Shown piece after piece: positions 33,264-44,356 of a DNA stretch of 64,000 nucleotides. Made by a program: the position numbers and the translations under genes. The notes beneath the pieces were generated by a model. That model saw only the letters and a list, made by a program, of their open reading frames with translations, did no database searches and was not told the origin of the DNA. Origin of the DNA: Cunninghamia lanceolata (lineage: Eukaryota > Streptophyta > Pinopsida > Cupressales > Cupressaceae); contig BSBN01000187.1 of assembly GCA_027924645.1 (NCBI GenBank), positions 17,936,001-18,000,000 of the forward strand. Reading direction: 5' to 3'. Within the stretch, counting starts at the first letter, position 1; the number at the start of each line of letters is the position of its first letter.

Positions 33264-34490
33264 TGTTATGTAGTAAAAAGTGGCAACATGCCTTTTTACC
33301 TCCTAGTTTAGCTCCTAGGTCCTATTTGCTTCATTATACATTCTAATTTATCATCCTGAAGGAAACTTCCTGACACCCATGACATTTTGGACCCTTGGGA
33401 CCTCCTTTATCTTAACACTAACCTAATTTGGGCCCCTTGACTTGGACGCCAACCGCCCAAGTCTCCCCTTATTGGTCGGTGTTAATTAATGGTATGTCAG
33501 CTTGGGCCCTTCCAAAATATTTCTCCTTGTCTGATTTTGTGATTTAAATTCGTAAATGTTAGCGGGAAAGCATATATGAGTGAGTTTATGACTTCATTTT
33601 ACACCTAGATGGATAACACGAACTTATGATATTAGAGCAAAGAAAATTCAAGGTATTCATTGTATTATTATTGCATATTTGTGTTTGTATTTGTGTGTTT
33701 GTTGCAGATATGGCATCATCATCCATTTCCTTATGAGTTGAAGAGATTTCATCCTGCTAAGGACTTCACCTCCAAGGTGGCATCATTTCTATTAAAAGAA
33801 TCATTTGAATTATTTCATCATTTGGATTATCTTTAGCCTTTGCCTGCAAAGGTACGCTCTCTCTCTAACAATAGTATTGGGAAAGCTTGAATGCTAACTC
33901 AGGATTTGACTGAGGCAAATCCCTAAACACCACAACCCCTAAACCCCTCTCTTGTCGTCTTGTGTGTAGGTTATAGGTACATGTTTAAGGAAAAGTGGAG
34001 CTACAGAGAAGCAATGTAGGACTTATAGTTTTGGGACCTAAAAATAGCTCTAGATTATTCCTCTGACTAGACTTGGGCAGTTGTCACCCTAGTCTACAGG
34101 GACTCAAGATTCTAGATATGATCTTTCAGCATCATTTGTAGCATTTTCTCATTTTTGACCTCCGCTAGAATCTCACCTTTGGACTTGGGTAGTTGCCAAA
34201 TCTATCCTCTGACACCTCTACTTTTAGTTTCTGAATTTCTATTGTCGATCATCTGTTTCAAGTTGATTATCATTATTCTAGGGTTTAGTGCATTGATTGG
34301 CCTAGGATTTGATAAAATGCTTGGTTGAATCTTATCTTTCCTTGACAAACAAGAGCACAAAATTTGTAGTTGAGTCCTCATCCATCTTGTAGTGACTTAA
34401 GCTCAGTTTTGTCCTTGAATGTTATAGTGAAAGGAGGGTTCGATCTAGTGTACCCACACATTCCATCCTTCCCCCTTTTACCATATAACA
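33264..34490 (+). repeat. 5' LTR of N2 (1227 bp)
   Basis: It starts TGTTATGTAGTAAAA and ends CCATATAACA, with a close copy at 38191-39456. Confidence 0.88.
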
Positions 34491-34493
34491 TTT

Positions 34494-34507
34494 TGGTAAA
34501 CCCATGT
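34494..34507 (+). other. Primer-binding-site-like sequence of N2
   Basis: TGGTAAACCCATGT lies three bases after the LTR, equivalent to the N1 site. Confidence 0.6.
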
Positions 34508-35156
34508 TTTTCATAAACTTGCATTTTGTCAAGTGTTGAAATCAGATTTTGTATTAAACATCATATCATACTTAGCATTCTTCATTGAAAAATCTAGCAT
34601 ACATGTGAAAAAAATGAAAAAATAAGCATTCTAGGCTTGCATATAGTTTTGCATTATTTTCCTTGCATATTATTGGAAACATTTGAAAATCTAATTTTTA
34701 CGTCAGATCTAAGACAAATTACAACAATTAATCATTTCATTATCCCACACTTTGCATTTGCATATATCATTTATTAGGGTTTTGTCAAAATTTTGCATTT
34801 TTCATATAACCTAGTTTTTGCAAGAAGCTAGGGTTAGTGGTCAAAATCTTATTTTAGATTTTGTTGCTCCTTTAAACACTCATTCAAATATAATTTTGAG
34901 TTGTAGTGTTGCTTCATTGTGTGTCCCTGCATTTAAATTTCAAATTTTATAATTACATAGTGTGTATTTCAACATTAAGGGTTTCACACACTTTCTTCAC
35001 CCTTCTTAAAGAAAACTTTTAAATTATTCATCTTGCCTTGTTGTGCATCACTAATTCCATCATACTTAATTTGTTTTTCATGAAATTTATGTGTTTTTCT
35101 CTTTAAAAACCCCATTTCCTCAATCAAGTGCTTTGGTGTGAAACAATCTCACATAC

Positions 35157-36264
35157 ATGGCTTCTTATCGCAATAATAATGTTATGGTCCCTTCTCAAGT
35201 TTATAGGAAGAGAAAGACTCCTGAGCCTGAAATAAAATTTACACCACATGATAGAACAATTGGAGACATTGAGGGACCTCTTTACATCATCGCATGTATA
35301 AGCGGAAATCCTACAAGAGGGGTTCTTATTGATCTTAATTGTATGATGAATGTGATTACTGAAGAATTCCTCTATGTGCATGATTTGATACAAGAATCTT
35401 ATGAACCTACACTTGAATGATGATTAAAATACATATTGGAGATTTTCTCTCAACTCTAGGGAAGATTGCATTATTGATTAAAGTAGCGGATAAAGCTTTG
35501 GAACAATCATTTGACATCATTCCTACATCTGACCTCTTCCGTATGAAACTAGGTTATCCATGGCTCAAGACCATGAAAGCAGTTCCCTCTACAATTCACA
35601 ACTAAAATTTCCTCACCAAGGGAGAGTGTATATTGTGCACCATAGTAGATGGAAGCCTATGGTTACTCACGGAAACTTCAACCTAGACTACTTTTGGCCA
35701 AAACCTACTAAGCCTCCTCAACCAAGACAAGATCAATTCTTCTTGGGATATCAAAGATACAAAGCAAAGTTAATAACAAAATTGGTTGGACCTCCTATTG
35801 AACAAGTTGGAAATGAAAAGTAGCCTTAATTTAATGAACCCCCTTACCCACGAGGTAAGGGAGTCTTTGTCGAGGTTCCTCCTTCGCCATCCTTACAAGG
35901 ATCATGAGATGCCTATAAATAACAAAGTTTTTCATCACAAAAGATCAATGTTGTACCAACTTCCTCCTCTGAGATGTCAAAGACTGTGGAAAATAATGAG
36001 AATCCTTTTGCAAACATCACTAATAAAATAAAAAGGAATAGGAAAGCAAGAGAAAGAAGGAGGAAGAGACAAGCCTTAGCTCAACAACCAACACCTCAAC
36101 AAGAAAACATTCCACCAACTAATATTGAATCAACAAACAACGAGCTAAAGTTTGAAGAATTAAAGGATGATGATTTAAGTTGGGCACTAATTGTACCTTA
36201 TGTACATATTTCCTCTTGCATTTGAGATTGGGAAGAAGATGATTTTCTCGACTGTAATTGCTAG
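35157..36264 (+). pseudogene. Orphan ORF of N2 with retropepsin-like region
   Basis: It starts at the ATG at 35157 (MASYRNNNVMVPSQ), then KRKTPEPEIKF, HDRTIGDIEGPLYI, and GVLIDLNCMMNVITEE at the protease active-site position (DLN instead of DSG/DTG). FRMKLGYPWLKTMKAVPSTI is the second retropepsin signature. FPHQGRVYIV, NFNLDYF and QFFLGYQRYKAKL follow. The tail has a basic, NLS-like KARERRRKRQ block, Gln/Pro-rich sequence and an acidic end (DWEEDDFLDCNC) before TAG 36262-36264. Frames shift near 35415 and 35580, and stops occur near 35821 and 35908. The N1 homologue has the same order and length, so the intact protein was probably about 370 aa. Confidence 0.65.
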
Positions 36265-37286
36265 TTTAGTTGTGTAACAGGTAAGTATCTCTAACTCCTT
36301 TTAGCCACCTTTGTTGTAGCAACTCTTTGAGTTGCTCCCTTATGTGGCCTCCTCTTATGTCATGTTGTGCTCCCTTGTATTGTGTTACATGTTGTTTAGG
36401 TCTCTTTGGATGACCATTGATACTCTTGTAAGGTCAAGGCTATAAGGAGACCGCGCTTGTTGTGACCATTCTTCTATTTTTCTCTCATCTATTTTATCAT
36501 TGTGAGTTGTGCCTTGGGGGCATAACATCATGGAGGATGTCTTGGGGGCATCCTCTCATGTTGTAAACCCAAGTGTCTTCTCTCTCATTTTTATTGTTTA
36601 TATTCTTCAATGGCTCTACTAGCAGCGGATGACGAAATCAAACAAATATTGATAAGGATCGTGCGTCCCTTCAGCAAGAAAGAAAAAATGGACCTAGTCC
36701 ATATATGAAGATGGGGTTGATATATACACACACATATGTGTGTGTATATATATATCCAATTCTTGACTAGTAGAATCACTCCATGTTGTGATTCGTACAT
36801 TGAGAAATCTCTTGTAACAAATCTTTGCAATACTCTAAATATGCTACAACACACTTTGGATTATTTTGTATCTCACCTTGTTGTTACACTCAGTCTTGAG
36901 ATACCTGCAGTATAGCCTAATGGCTATACTTAGTTTTGAACCTGAAAGTGTAGCCTTGGTCTTTGATGTGATCTAATACATGATTTATGCATAGCTTCTA
37001 TGAATTGATTTGGTTGTTATCTTAGAGTAAGATTTTATAGCCAATTTTTTATCTCTTGTTGATTATCTTAGCAAATGAAATCAATGTGTTTGTGGGAACA
37101 TTCAGTGATCATGGACACATGTCACTTTTGGGGGCATGGGCTTTGTGAAAGCTCTTGTTCCCTTGTATGTTTTCACTCTACCTTAATGTGCTTGATACCA
37201 GCAAGCGGGATCAACCACCTTAAGGTGGAGGCATATATTATGATATATGTCTGATTACTTTTGACACTAACAAAGCGTATTTGAAA
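36265..37286. other. Non-coding interior of N2
   Basis: It contains GGGGGCAT words near 36517 and 36546 and, at 37128-37235, the block shared with N1. A 32-bp palindrome lies at 36720-36751. A small 33-codon frame at 36611 has no recognisable domain. Confidence 0.5.
36720..36751. repeat. Perfect 32-bp palindrome
   Basis: An ATATACACACACAT arm is mirrored by ATGTGTGTGTATAT around a central AT. It could form a hairpin, but may be a simple TA/CA repeat that is palindromic by composition. Confidence 0.85.
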
Positions 37287-37495
37287 GCCCTCACCACGAG
37301 GCATGATGGTGTATCTCTTAAGCTAGTACACATCCTTTTAAAGCAATAAAGACCTCATCGTGAAGCGGGATGGCGTATCTCTTGAGCTAATGCACATCCT
37401 TTTTTACAAATCCCTCATCTCAAGGCAGGATGGTGTATCTCTTGAGCTAGTACACATACTTTTGTACAAAGTCCTCATCGCGAGGTGGGGTTGGA
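37287..37495 (+). repeat. Approx. 60-65-bp tandem repeat in N2, four copies
   Basis: Copies share CCTCATCGCGAGGCGGGATGG-like sequence, GTATCTCTTGAGCTAGTAC and ACATCCTTTT. CTTGAGCT is the most conserved word. The position corresponds to the tandem-repeat region of N1 near its 3' end. Confidence 0.85.
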
Positions 37496-38173
37496 TCTTG
37501 AGTCATTCACCCTTAAGCATGTCTTTGGCAGTTGTGATAGCATAGCTCAACCGTCAGGTGTGTTTGGCATGCTTTAGATAGTGAAGTAGTGATGACCTCC
37601 TTCCTATCGCTCATGTTTTCCATGTATAAGACATATAGTGTGTCGATGGCATACTATGCGATGCTCATGTATTCCATGCGTCTTCTATGTGTTTTATGTG
37701 TCTTCCTTGTGTGTTTTGCATGTTTTTGGCATGGTATAAAGTTGTGCAACAATGAGTCCCTCCCTATGTTGTATGTGTTTTGTGTGCTTGTGCGTGGTCT
37801 AAAGTTGTGTGGTGATGAGTCCCTCCCCATGCTGTGTGTTTTGTTTACTTTAATTATCATTTTATATATATGGATATGTAATTGCTTAATCATGTCTTCT
37901 CTTCATGTCTTCTTCATGTATTGCATGACTACGTTCATGTCTTCTCTATGTATTGCATGTTTTCACTGTATTCTCTATGTATTACATGTTTTCATTGTAT
38001 TCTCTATGTATTGCATGCTTCCTTACTATATTCATTGTGTCTTATGTGATTGTTAAGTGTTTTCTTATGTTTGCCTAAGCTTAGGGGCTAGCAATATTCT
38101 TCAAACTTAGGGTGTGTTTGATGTGCTTTGGTCATACTTTAATGCATGTATCGATCATAAGATCATACACAGA
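37496..38173 (+). repeat. N2 3' region with ATGTATTGCATG-type repeats
   Basis: Short units (TTCTCTATGTATTGCATG, TTTTCATTGTA) recur at 37905-38020, and two longer ones (GTCCCTCCC, ATGCTGTGTG, TTGTTT) at 37745-37850. N1 has reverse-complement equivalents near 26890-27010. A long Cys/Tyr/Leu-rich frame here (37589-38056) is a by-product of the repeats. Confidence 0.65.
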
Positions 38174-38190
38174 TTAAAGTGGGGGCTAAA
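38174..38190 (+). other. Polypurine tract of N2
   Basis: TTAAAGTGGGGGCTAAA immediately precedes the 3' LTR. It is identical in its core to the N1 tract. Confidence 0.9.
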
Positions 38191-39456
38191 TTTTATGGAG
38201 TAAAATGTGGCCACATGCCTTTTTACCTCCTAGTTTAGCTCCTACATCCTATTTGCTTCATTATACATTCTAATTTATCATCCTGAAGGAAACTTCCCAA
38301 CACCTATGACATTTTAGACCATTGGGACCTCCTTTATCTTAACCCTAACCTAATTTGGGCCCCTGGACTTGAGCTCCAACCATCCAAGTCTCCCCTTATT
38401 ATTCAGGGCTAATTAATGGTATGTCAGCTTGGACCCTTCAAAAATATTTCTCCTTGTTGGATTTTGTGATTTAAATTCATAAATGTTAGTAGTAAAGCAT
38501 ATATAAGTGAGTTTATGACTTCATTTTACACCTAGATGGATAATGCAAACTTATGATATTGGAGCAAAGAGCATTCAAAGCATTCATTGTGTTATTGTTG
38601 TAGATTTATGTCTGTATTTGTGTGTTTGTTGTAGATATGACATCATCACCATTTCCTAATGAGTTGAAGAGCTTTCATCCTCCTAAGGACTTCACCTTTA
38701 AGGTGCCATAATTTGTATTTGTATCATTTGAATCATTTCATTATTTGGATTATATTTAGTCTCTGCCTTGCAAGGGCACACTCTCTCTCTCTAACAACGA
38801 TATTGGGAAAGCTTGAATGCTAACCCAAGATTTGACTGAGGCAAATCCCTAAACACCGCAACCCCCAAACCCCTCTCTTGTCATCTTGTGTGCATGTTAT
38901 AGGTATAGATTTTAGGAAAGTGGAGCTACAGGGAAGCAATGCAAAAATTATAGTTTCAAGATCCAAAAACTGCTCTAGATTATTCCTCTGATTGGACTTG
39001 GGTAGTTGGCACCCTAGTCTACAGGGCTTCAAGCTTCTGGATCTCATCTCTGCGCATCATTTGCAACATTTTCTTAGTTTTGACCTCTGGTAGAATCTCA
39101 CTTCTGGACTTGGGTGGTTGCCGAATTTGTCCTCTGACACCTCTACTTTCGGGAAACATGTTTTGACATCTTACTGATCATCTCTCTACTTTTAGTTTCT
39201 AGATTTTTGTTGTCAATCATCTATTTCAAGATGATTATCATTATTCTAGGTTTAGTGCATTGATTGGCCTAAGGTTTTATAAAAGTCTTGGTTGAATCTT
39301 ATCTTTAGTTGACAAACAAGAGCACAAAATCTATAGCTGAGTCCTCATCCATCTTGTAGTAACTTAAGATCGGTTTTATCCTTGAATGTTATAGTAAAGG
39401 AGGGTTTGATCTAGTGTACTCACACATTCCATCCTTCCCCCTTTTAACCTATAACA
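38191..39456 (+). repeat. 3' LTR of N2 (1266 bp)
   Basis: It begins TTTTATGGAGTAAAA (first TG mutated to TT relative to the 5' copy) and ends CCTATAACA. A TATA-like CATATATAAG lies near 38499-38508. Confidence 0.88.
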
Positions 39457-39989
39457 GTACAATACATCATTAGATGTCCTTGATTACATGGGCATTACAA
39501 TATGGTATCCTTATTATATTGATATCTCACTCCTTACTCTATTTCTTCTCATACATATCTTATTTCTCTTTTATTCTTCCACTTATCTCCTTCTCATCAT
39601 GTGCTCTTATTCTATTCTATTCTTATATTATATATTATTCTATCCTCCTTTAAGTGTGGTGCATATATGTTGCTCTTATAGCTTCTCCATGTATAGGGGC
39701 ATGTCCATACCTTTGTTCACTCATAGTTGTTCCCTTTTGAAGTTACCACAAACCATCTGATTGTATTGCATTGCTATCCTTTTGTCCCTATATAGTAATT
39801 TTAATTATCTCCATGTTCATGATGAATGGTTAACTCGATTCCAACCTTTGGAACCTTTGCAAATTTTCACCATTGGTCTCCATTAGGCCGCCTTTCTAGG
39901 TTTTCAAACTACTAGAATTAAATCAACTATCCTTGTGGGTTTTCAACTAGACCTATTGTGAATCATCAAATCAGCTCTGTCCTACCAAC
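39457..39989. other. Pyrimidine-rich non-coding stretch
   Basis: No gene is present. 39530-39680 is TTCT/TTAT-rich. It may include part of an LTR for the ORF to its right, but no pair was found. Confidence 0.4.
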
Positions 39990-41345
39990 ATCATCCCCTA
40001 GCTTAAACCATGTCTTGTGCTCAAGACATGTTGGCTTTATTTGCCACAAAAGATAATCAAAATTTGAGAAGAAAAAATGGTTCCTTTCACTAAAAATAAA
40101 TATCAAAATGGTCTCATGCACTATTATACTATGCGGCCCAAAATTTTAAAATGGAAATACATAAAACCTACTCGAGGTAAAATGTTCTTGTAAAATAACT
40201 CAAAGATGGTTGTAAGTATTAGTCCACTAGATAATTGCTTACTAAAGGAATCAAACTTGTATCTTAATCTCTACCATCAAAAAAATTGCCTCATCTAAGG
40301 AAGGAGGTATCATAATAGACTTTACTATTTTATGTGCATCCACCAAGAATCCTATCATCTGTCCCAATCACAAACTTACCACTTCCCTAAGTTGCTTCAT
40401 TTGAGATATTCTAGGAGTTGGAATTGGGCATGGAGATTCTAAATTTATACCTCATTGTGTCATCTAAATCATTCATTGAATTATAGGACTTTTAAAGGCC
40501 TATAAGATCTAATTCTTGAAACTATCTATTTGGGCCTTCAAATATTTAGTGAAAGCAGGCCAACCAATGTAGTATTGGCATAGGGTATTAATATTTCCAT
40601 AAGTATCCTCCATGTTCTTAATTTCTTTATTCAATTCTAGCTATCTTTCCACACATTTTGCTATGAGTTGCATGAGTTTTTCTTGATCATATGCTTAAAA
40701 TATTTCTCCCTTAAGTTATACTTTCTAACTATTCTAAGTCCTTACTTGTACTAAAAAATATCTCATTACTTCTTCCAATTGTTGTTCCATGGCCATAGAA
40801 TAATCTACAAGAATTTGGGGAAGTTGTGTTTGTATATCACCCATTATTTTCTTTATTACCTCCATGGTGGACATGTATTGAGTCAATAACCACTTCCTTA
40901 CATTACTTTCCAAGATATCCCCCATTTTAAACTATTGGATAGGAGAGAATTGTGTGCGATCCACTTGGGGTCTCATAGGTGTGTTAGTGAGAAAATTTTG
41001 TGCCAAAGTTACCATCGATTATAATTTCTTTTATCTAGTAATAAACTCCTTGATTATCTCCATTGGATCAAATGCTTGTTGTTGTAGTGGAATCATTAGT
41101 ATTTGGCCTTTAGGTGTTTGGTCTCCACTTGTTCCTCTTATGGTACTTTCTTCTTTCCCTTTCTCTTCTTCCAACTACTTTTCTCTATCTTCGTCGTGTT
41201 CTCCTATCTCAACATCTAAAATAATTTCTTGCTATGGAACTTCTTGATGTGCTTGGTTATCTCCTCTTATTGTTCTATATCTAACTTGACCTTTAAATAT
41301 TTTACTTTCTGACTATGTATTAGGGATTGGTTCCTTTGTCCTTAT
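39990..41345 (-). pseudogene. Degenerate coiled-coil-like ORF, probably TE-derived
   Basis: The minus strand reads as one long frame of about 450 codons broken by more than ten stops, nearly all TAG or TAA in positions where Gln would suit the surrounding sequence. It is helical and rich in Gln, Met, Ile, Lys and Glu (for example MGDILESNVRKWLLTQYMS and EQQLEEVMRYFLVQVRT). No catalytic motif was seen. It ends FKLGDDVG-like at about 40000, where the DNA (AAGCTAGGGGATGATG) resembles the purine tract before a gypsy 3' LTR. Probably an accessory or structural ORF of an old retroelement. Family unknown. Confidence 0.4.
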
Positions 41346-41353
41346 CTCCTTTG

Positions 41354-41638
41354 TGTAATACCCCAAGATTTTTCTCAAGACGTTAATAAAAAAACTAACC
41401 AAACAATTTGTTTGTAAAATAAAAGTAGTAATAAGAAACCACATAACATACTATCATGCCCAAGGTGTCATATGTAATCCATGATGACACTCCTGGAACA
41501 TACAACCAATGCATACCTTAGTAAAGTGACACAAGTGGAAGACAACAATACCATTGGACAAGACATCATGTTTGATATAGAAAACATGGCATGGAGAAGA
41601 GACATGATCTCTAAGAGCACTATAAAATCATCATAACA
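41354..41638. mobile_element. Possible short solo LTR/TRIM-like insertion
   Basis: The segment begins TGTAATACCCC, a frequent plant LTR start, and ends ATAACA. It is flanked by CTTTG on both sides (41349-41353, 41639-41643). It is only 285 bp with no second copy here, so chance is a real alternative. Confidence 0.3.
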
Positions 41639-42058
41639 CTTTGCTAAACTACCCCTTAGATTTCATGGAGTTACAACAAGCAAAAAGACCAAAACTATCA
41701 ATTTTCAAGTTTCTAAAGGAACTTGTACATAGGTTGGATTTCAATCCTGTGTTGCAAATTGTAACCTTCATATAATCTCATGTTCAAGTTTCAAGTTGCA
41801 GTTGTAATATGCACCCTTGTGAACTTTGGGTTCCATTAGAAAGGTGCAATGTGTAACTGACATGTGACCTTAGACTTTGATCTACAAACCACTATAGGCT
41901 CCAAAAGACACCTACAATTTACATGTTGCAATATGTGAACAAACTCTAATTCCTAGGCTAAGATACAACTTAGACTTCTAAAGCCTCTTGTAGTTTGCAC
42001 ATCTACAAAGTGCAATTAGGTTCCAAACTCCAAACAAGAAACATAACAAACTTTTGTT

Positions 42059-42365
42059 AACACAGACTGACTGCCACTACACCAAAAGCCTAAGTTGTCA
42101 ATGACGGTGTCACTGGAGAGGTTAAGGGAGTACTGACAAAGGGTTGAGGGTCCTAGCATGACAACAATTTACACCCCAAGTCGAGAGGTCCTTACTAGAC
42201 ACAGTTGACCATGAGGCGAGCAATCCTGTTGAGGGCGAGAGTCGAACCTTCCCCAGTAGAGTCACCATTTTTGTTAACACGGACCGGCTGCCACTATACC
42301 AAAGGCCTATGATGTTAATGAGGGTGCCACCAAAGAGGTTAAGGGGGTACTGATGGAGGGTAGTG
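42059..42365 (-). repeat. SINE-like tRNA-related repeat, two offset copies
   Basis: A segment of about 80 bp (GTTAACACGGACCGGCTGCC, ACTATACCAAAGGCC, then GAGGTTAAGGGGGTACTGA) occurs at 42059-42135 and 42277-42357. On the minus strand TAGTGGCAGCCGG resembles an A box, and GGTTCGACTCT, about 35 bases on, a B box, the layout of tRNA-derived SINEs. A shorter match of the GGTTGAGGGTCC part recurs near 42783. Confidence 0.4.
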
Positions 42366-43428
42366 TTAAGGTTAGCCGGTCAAAAATATCAATTAAATGC
42401 AAATAAAGATTAAACATAGGAATGAAAAATACACATAAATAATAACAGTGAGACAAGTTTTAACGTGGTTCACCCAAACTTGGGCTACATCCACCAACAG
42501 AGAGTCCAATATTATTATCTAGTAAATCAAACTGATTACAACCGACAATCCCTACAACTCAATACCATTGCAAATACTACAATACAATATATCCAAAAAA
42601 AACCCTAACCCATAGCCATTTTTATCAAGCCTTATGTCGATTACAAAATAGTTTTTTTTTATGTTGGTCCAAAAAAAAAATTCGGGGGTTGCGCCCCTGA
42701 ACCCTTTGGCCCGGCCCTGAACCCCGGCGAGGATACATGGCTAGTGTATAGTACTTTCCTGATCAGTCACCACCTACCAATAGGTTGAGGGTCCCATCAT
42801 GATAATTCTCTAGCAATTTGCATGTTTGTAAAGTGCAAGTGAACATTGAACTCTAGACTACCTACGACCTCAAACTTCAGAATTTGACTGCAACACACAT
42901 TATACAAAGTGTGTCATGTTTTTGAACTTTGAACCTCAAATAATTCTAAGTTTCAAGGATTGATTACAACTTGTAGTTCAGACTAGTAAACCTGTCTTGC
43001 ATGTATTTTGGACTATATCTCCAATTTGCAAAAATAGAGTCCAGAAAGTTGCTAAGGAATGGAAAAACAAGGTTGTTTTCCACGCTCTATTAGGTGTATC
43101 TTCCTCAATTTTAGATCTATTTACAAACACCTTGGGGATACATGCAAGGGGTTGTGGGCTCTAATTTGGCCACACAAAAAACCCCTAAAGTACACAATTC
43201 CCAATAAACTAGGTACAAATTACATTCCACTCACAAAACTTTAAGAAAGTAAATCTATGATCAAAATGAAAATAAGCAAATACATCTACTTCTAATTGAA
43301 TCACCATGGCATTAAGAAGGGAAGTTTCTTGGCATGTTATCCAAGTAACTCAAAGGTCCACATAGTCCCCAACAGTGGTACAAGACCACCCAACCATGTG
43401 GTACCCCTAGGCCCACCCCATTGAATTG
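42366..43428. other. Non-coding, repeat-like region
   Basis: It includes a GTTTTAACGTGGTTCACCC word and a GC-rich patch at 42683-42730 (GGGGTTGCGCCCC inverted repeat), both seen in plant transposon leaders. No ORF or element boundary could be set. Confidence 0.4.
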
Positions 43429-44270
43429 TGATGAAGGGGGTAAATCATAAAACACACAATAACAGAAATGGAACACAGAAAAATAGAATATTTATTTATT
43501 GATCTGGGCAACTCATTACATTACAGAAGCTCAATTACAATAAGAGGAATCAATCCTTCATAGGCTGCAACATACTACAGCTACCCATCACCAGGCTCTG
43601 GAATCTTCTGCCTTTTGTAACCCCAAATTAGCTAGGGTTTCTATTTTCCTGCCTATTCTTGACTCTACACTTTCACCCTTAACTCTACTACTGCCCAGGG
43701 TTCCCAAAATAGTCATAAATAGCACTTTTTGGTGGCCTCCAACTAAAATTTGAAATTTGCAACTCCCTCCAAAAGTAGGTCAACTTTCGAAAAGCATAAC
43801 TTTTGATCCAGGTGTCTGATTGATGAACCGTTTTAAGTGCTGGAAAGCTCGCAATGTGAACTATCACGCTAGAATCCATAAATGGATTTCCATCAACTTT
43901 TTGGGATGTTATGGGATGTTTTAGTGCCTAATATCTCATTTCAAAAAAATTTAGGAGCTTTTCAGAAAATAAAAACTTTAATATCTTTCAGCTCACAAAT
44001 GATCTTTGCCTAATTCCTTTGCCAAAGGTCTTATATTTCCATTATATAGCTTTATGTAAGTTTTTTCTTCAATCCGTGCCCAAATGCAAACTTTCCTGAA
44101 ATGACAGGTAAAGTTTCCAAAACTGGCAGTTTGCTATTTTTAGTAGTTTTGGAAAAAATGAAAGTCCTACATCATTATTCAAGAGATTATGGAACCATAA
44201 ATACTAATTATGGAAAGAAATGAAAACAACTGTAATGATTTGAAGCAACATCTTTTTGGGTGATGCAAGA
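43429..44270 (-). repeat. 3' LTR of E3 (inner boundary approximate)
   Basis: The first 190 bp match 56518-56710. The inner boundary is estimated from the end of the chromodomain. It contains the word CATAACTTTTGATCCAGGTG, common in plant LTRs. Confidence 0.65.
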
Positions 44271-44356
44271 TTGCCCTTACACCACTGGATGCTCTTGCAT
44301 TAGACACCCAGGGTAATTTGAGGAAAACCCAAATGGTCAACCTTTGCCTTAGACAA

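Larger units (their letters stand above)
33264..39456 (+). mobile_element. N2: non-autonomous LTR retrotransposon
   Basis: LTRs 33264-34490 and 38191-39456 flank 3.7 kb. A primer-site-like sequence follows the first LTR and an AAAGTGGGGGCTAAA tract precedes the second. LTR ends are TGTTAT/ATAACA. The flanking 5-mers are GTAAT and GTACA, so the duplication is imperfect or decayed. Like N1 it encodes only the orphan ORF. The N1 and N2 LTRs share an organisation (a TTTGACTGAGGCAAA-type word, then CTAAACACCACAACCC, then AAAAGTGGAG) but are otherwise diverged. N2 lies 51 bp from N1, 5' LTR to 5' LTR. Confidence 0.87.

Noticed and set aside
36720..36751. Palindrome as a miRNA or hairpin gene.
   Set aside because: Simple TA/CA repeat composition explains the symmetry; no loop or mature-like arm.
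37589..38056. 155-codon Cys/Tyr/Leu-rich frame resembling a membrane protein.
   Set aside because: Composition comes from ATGT/TTGC repeats in N2. The opposite strand and N1 counterpart do not preserve the frame.
33259..39461. A perfect target duplication for N2.
   Set aside because: Flanks are GTAAT and GTACA, only partly alike. Reported as imperfect.
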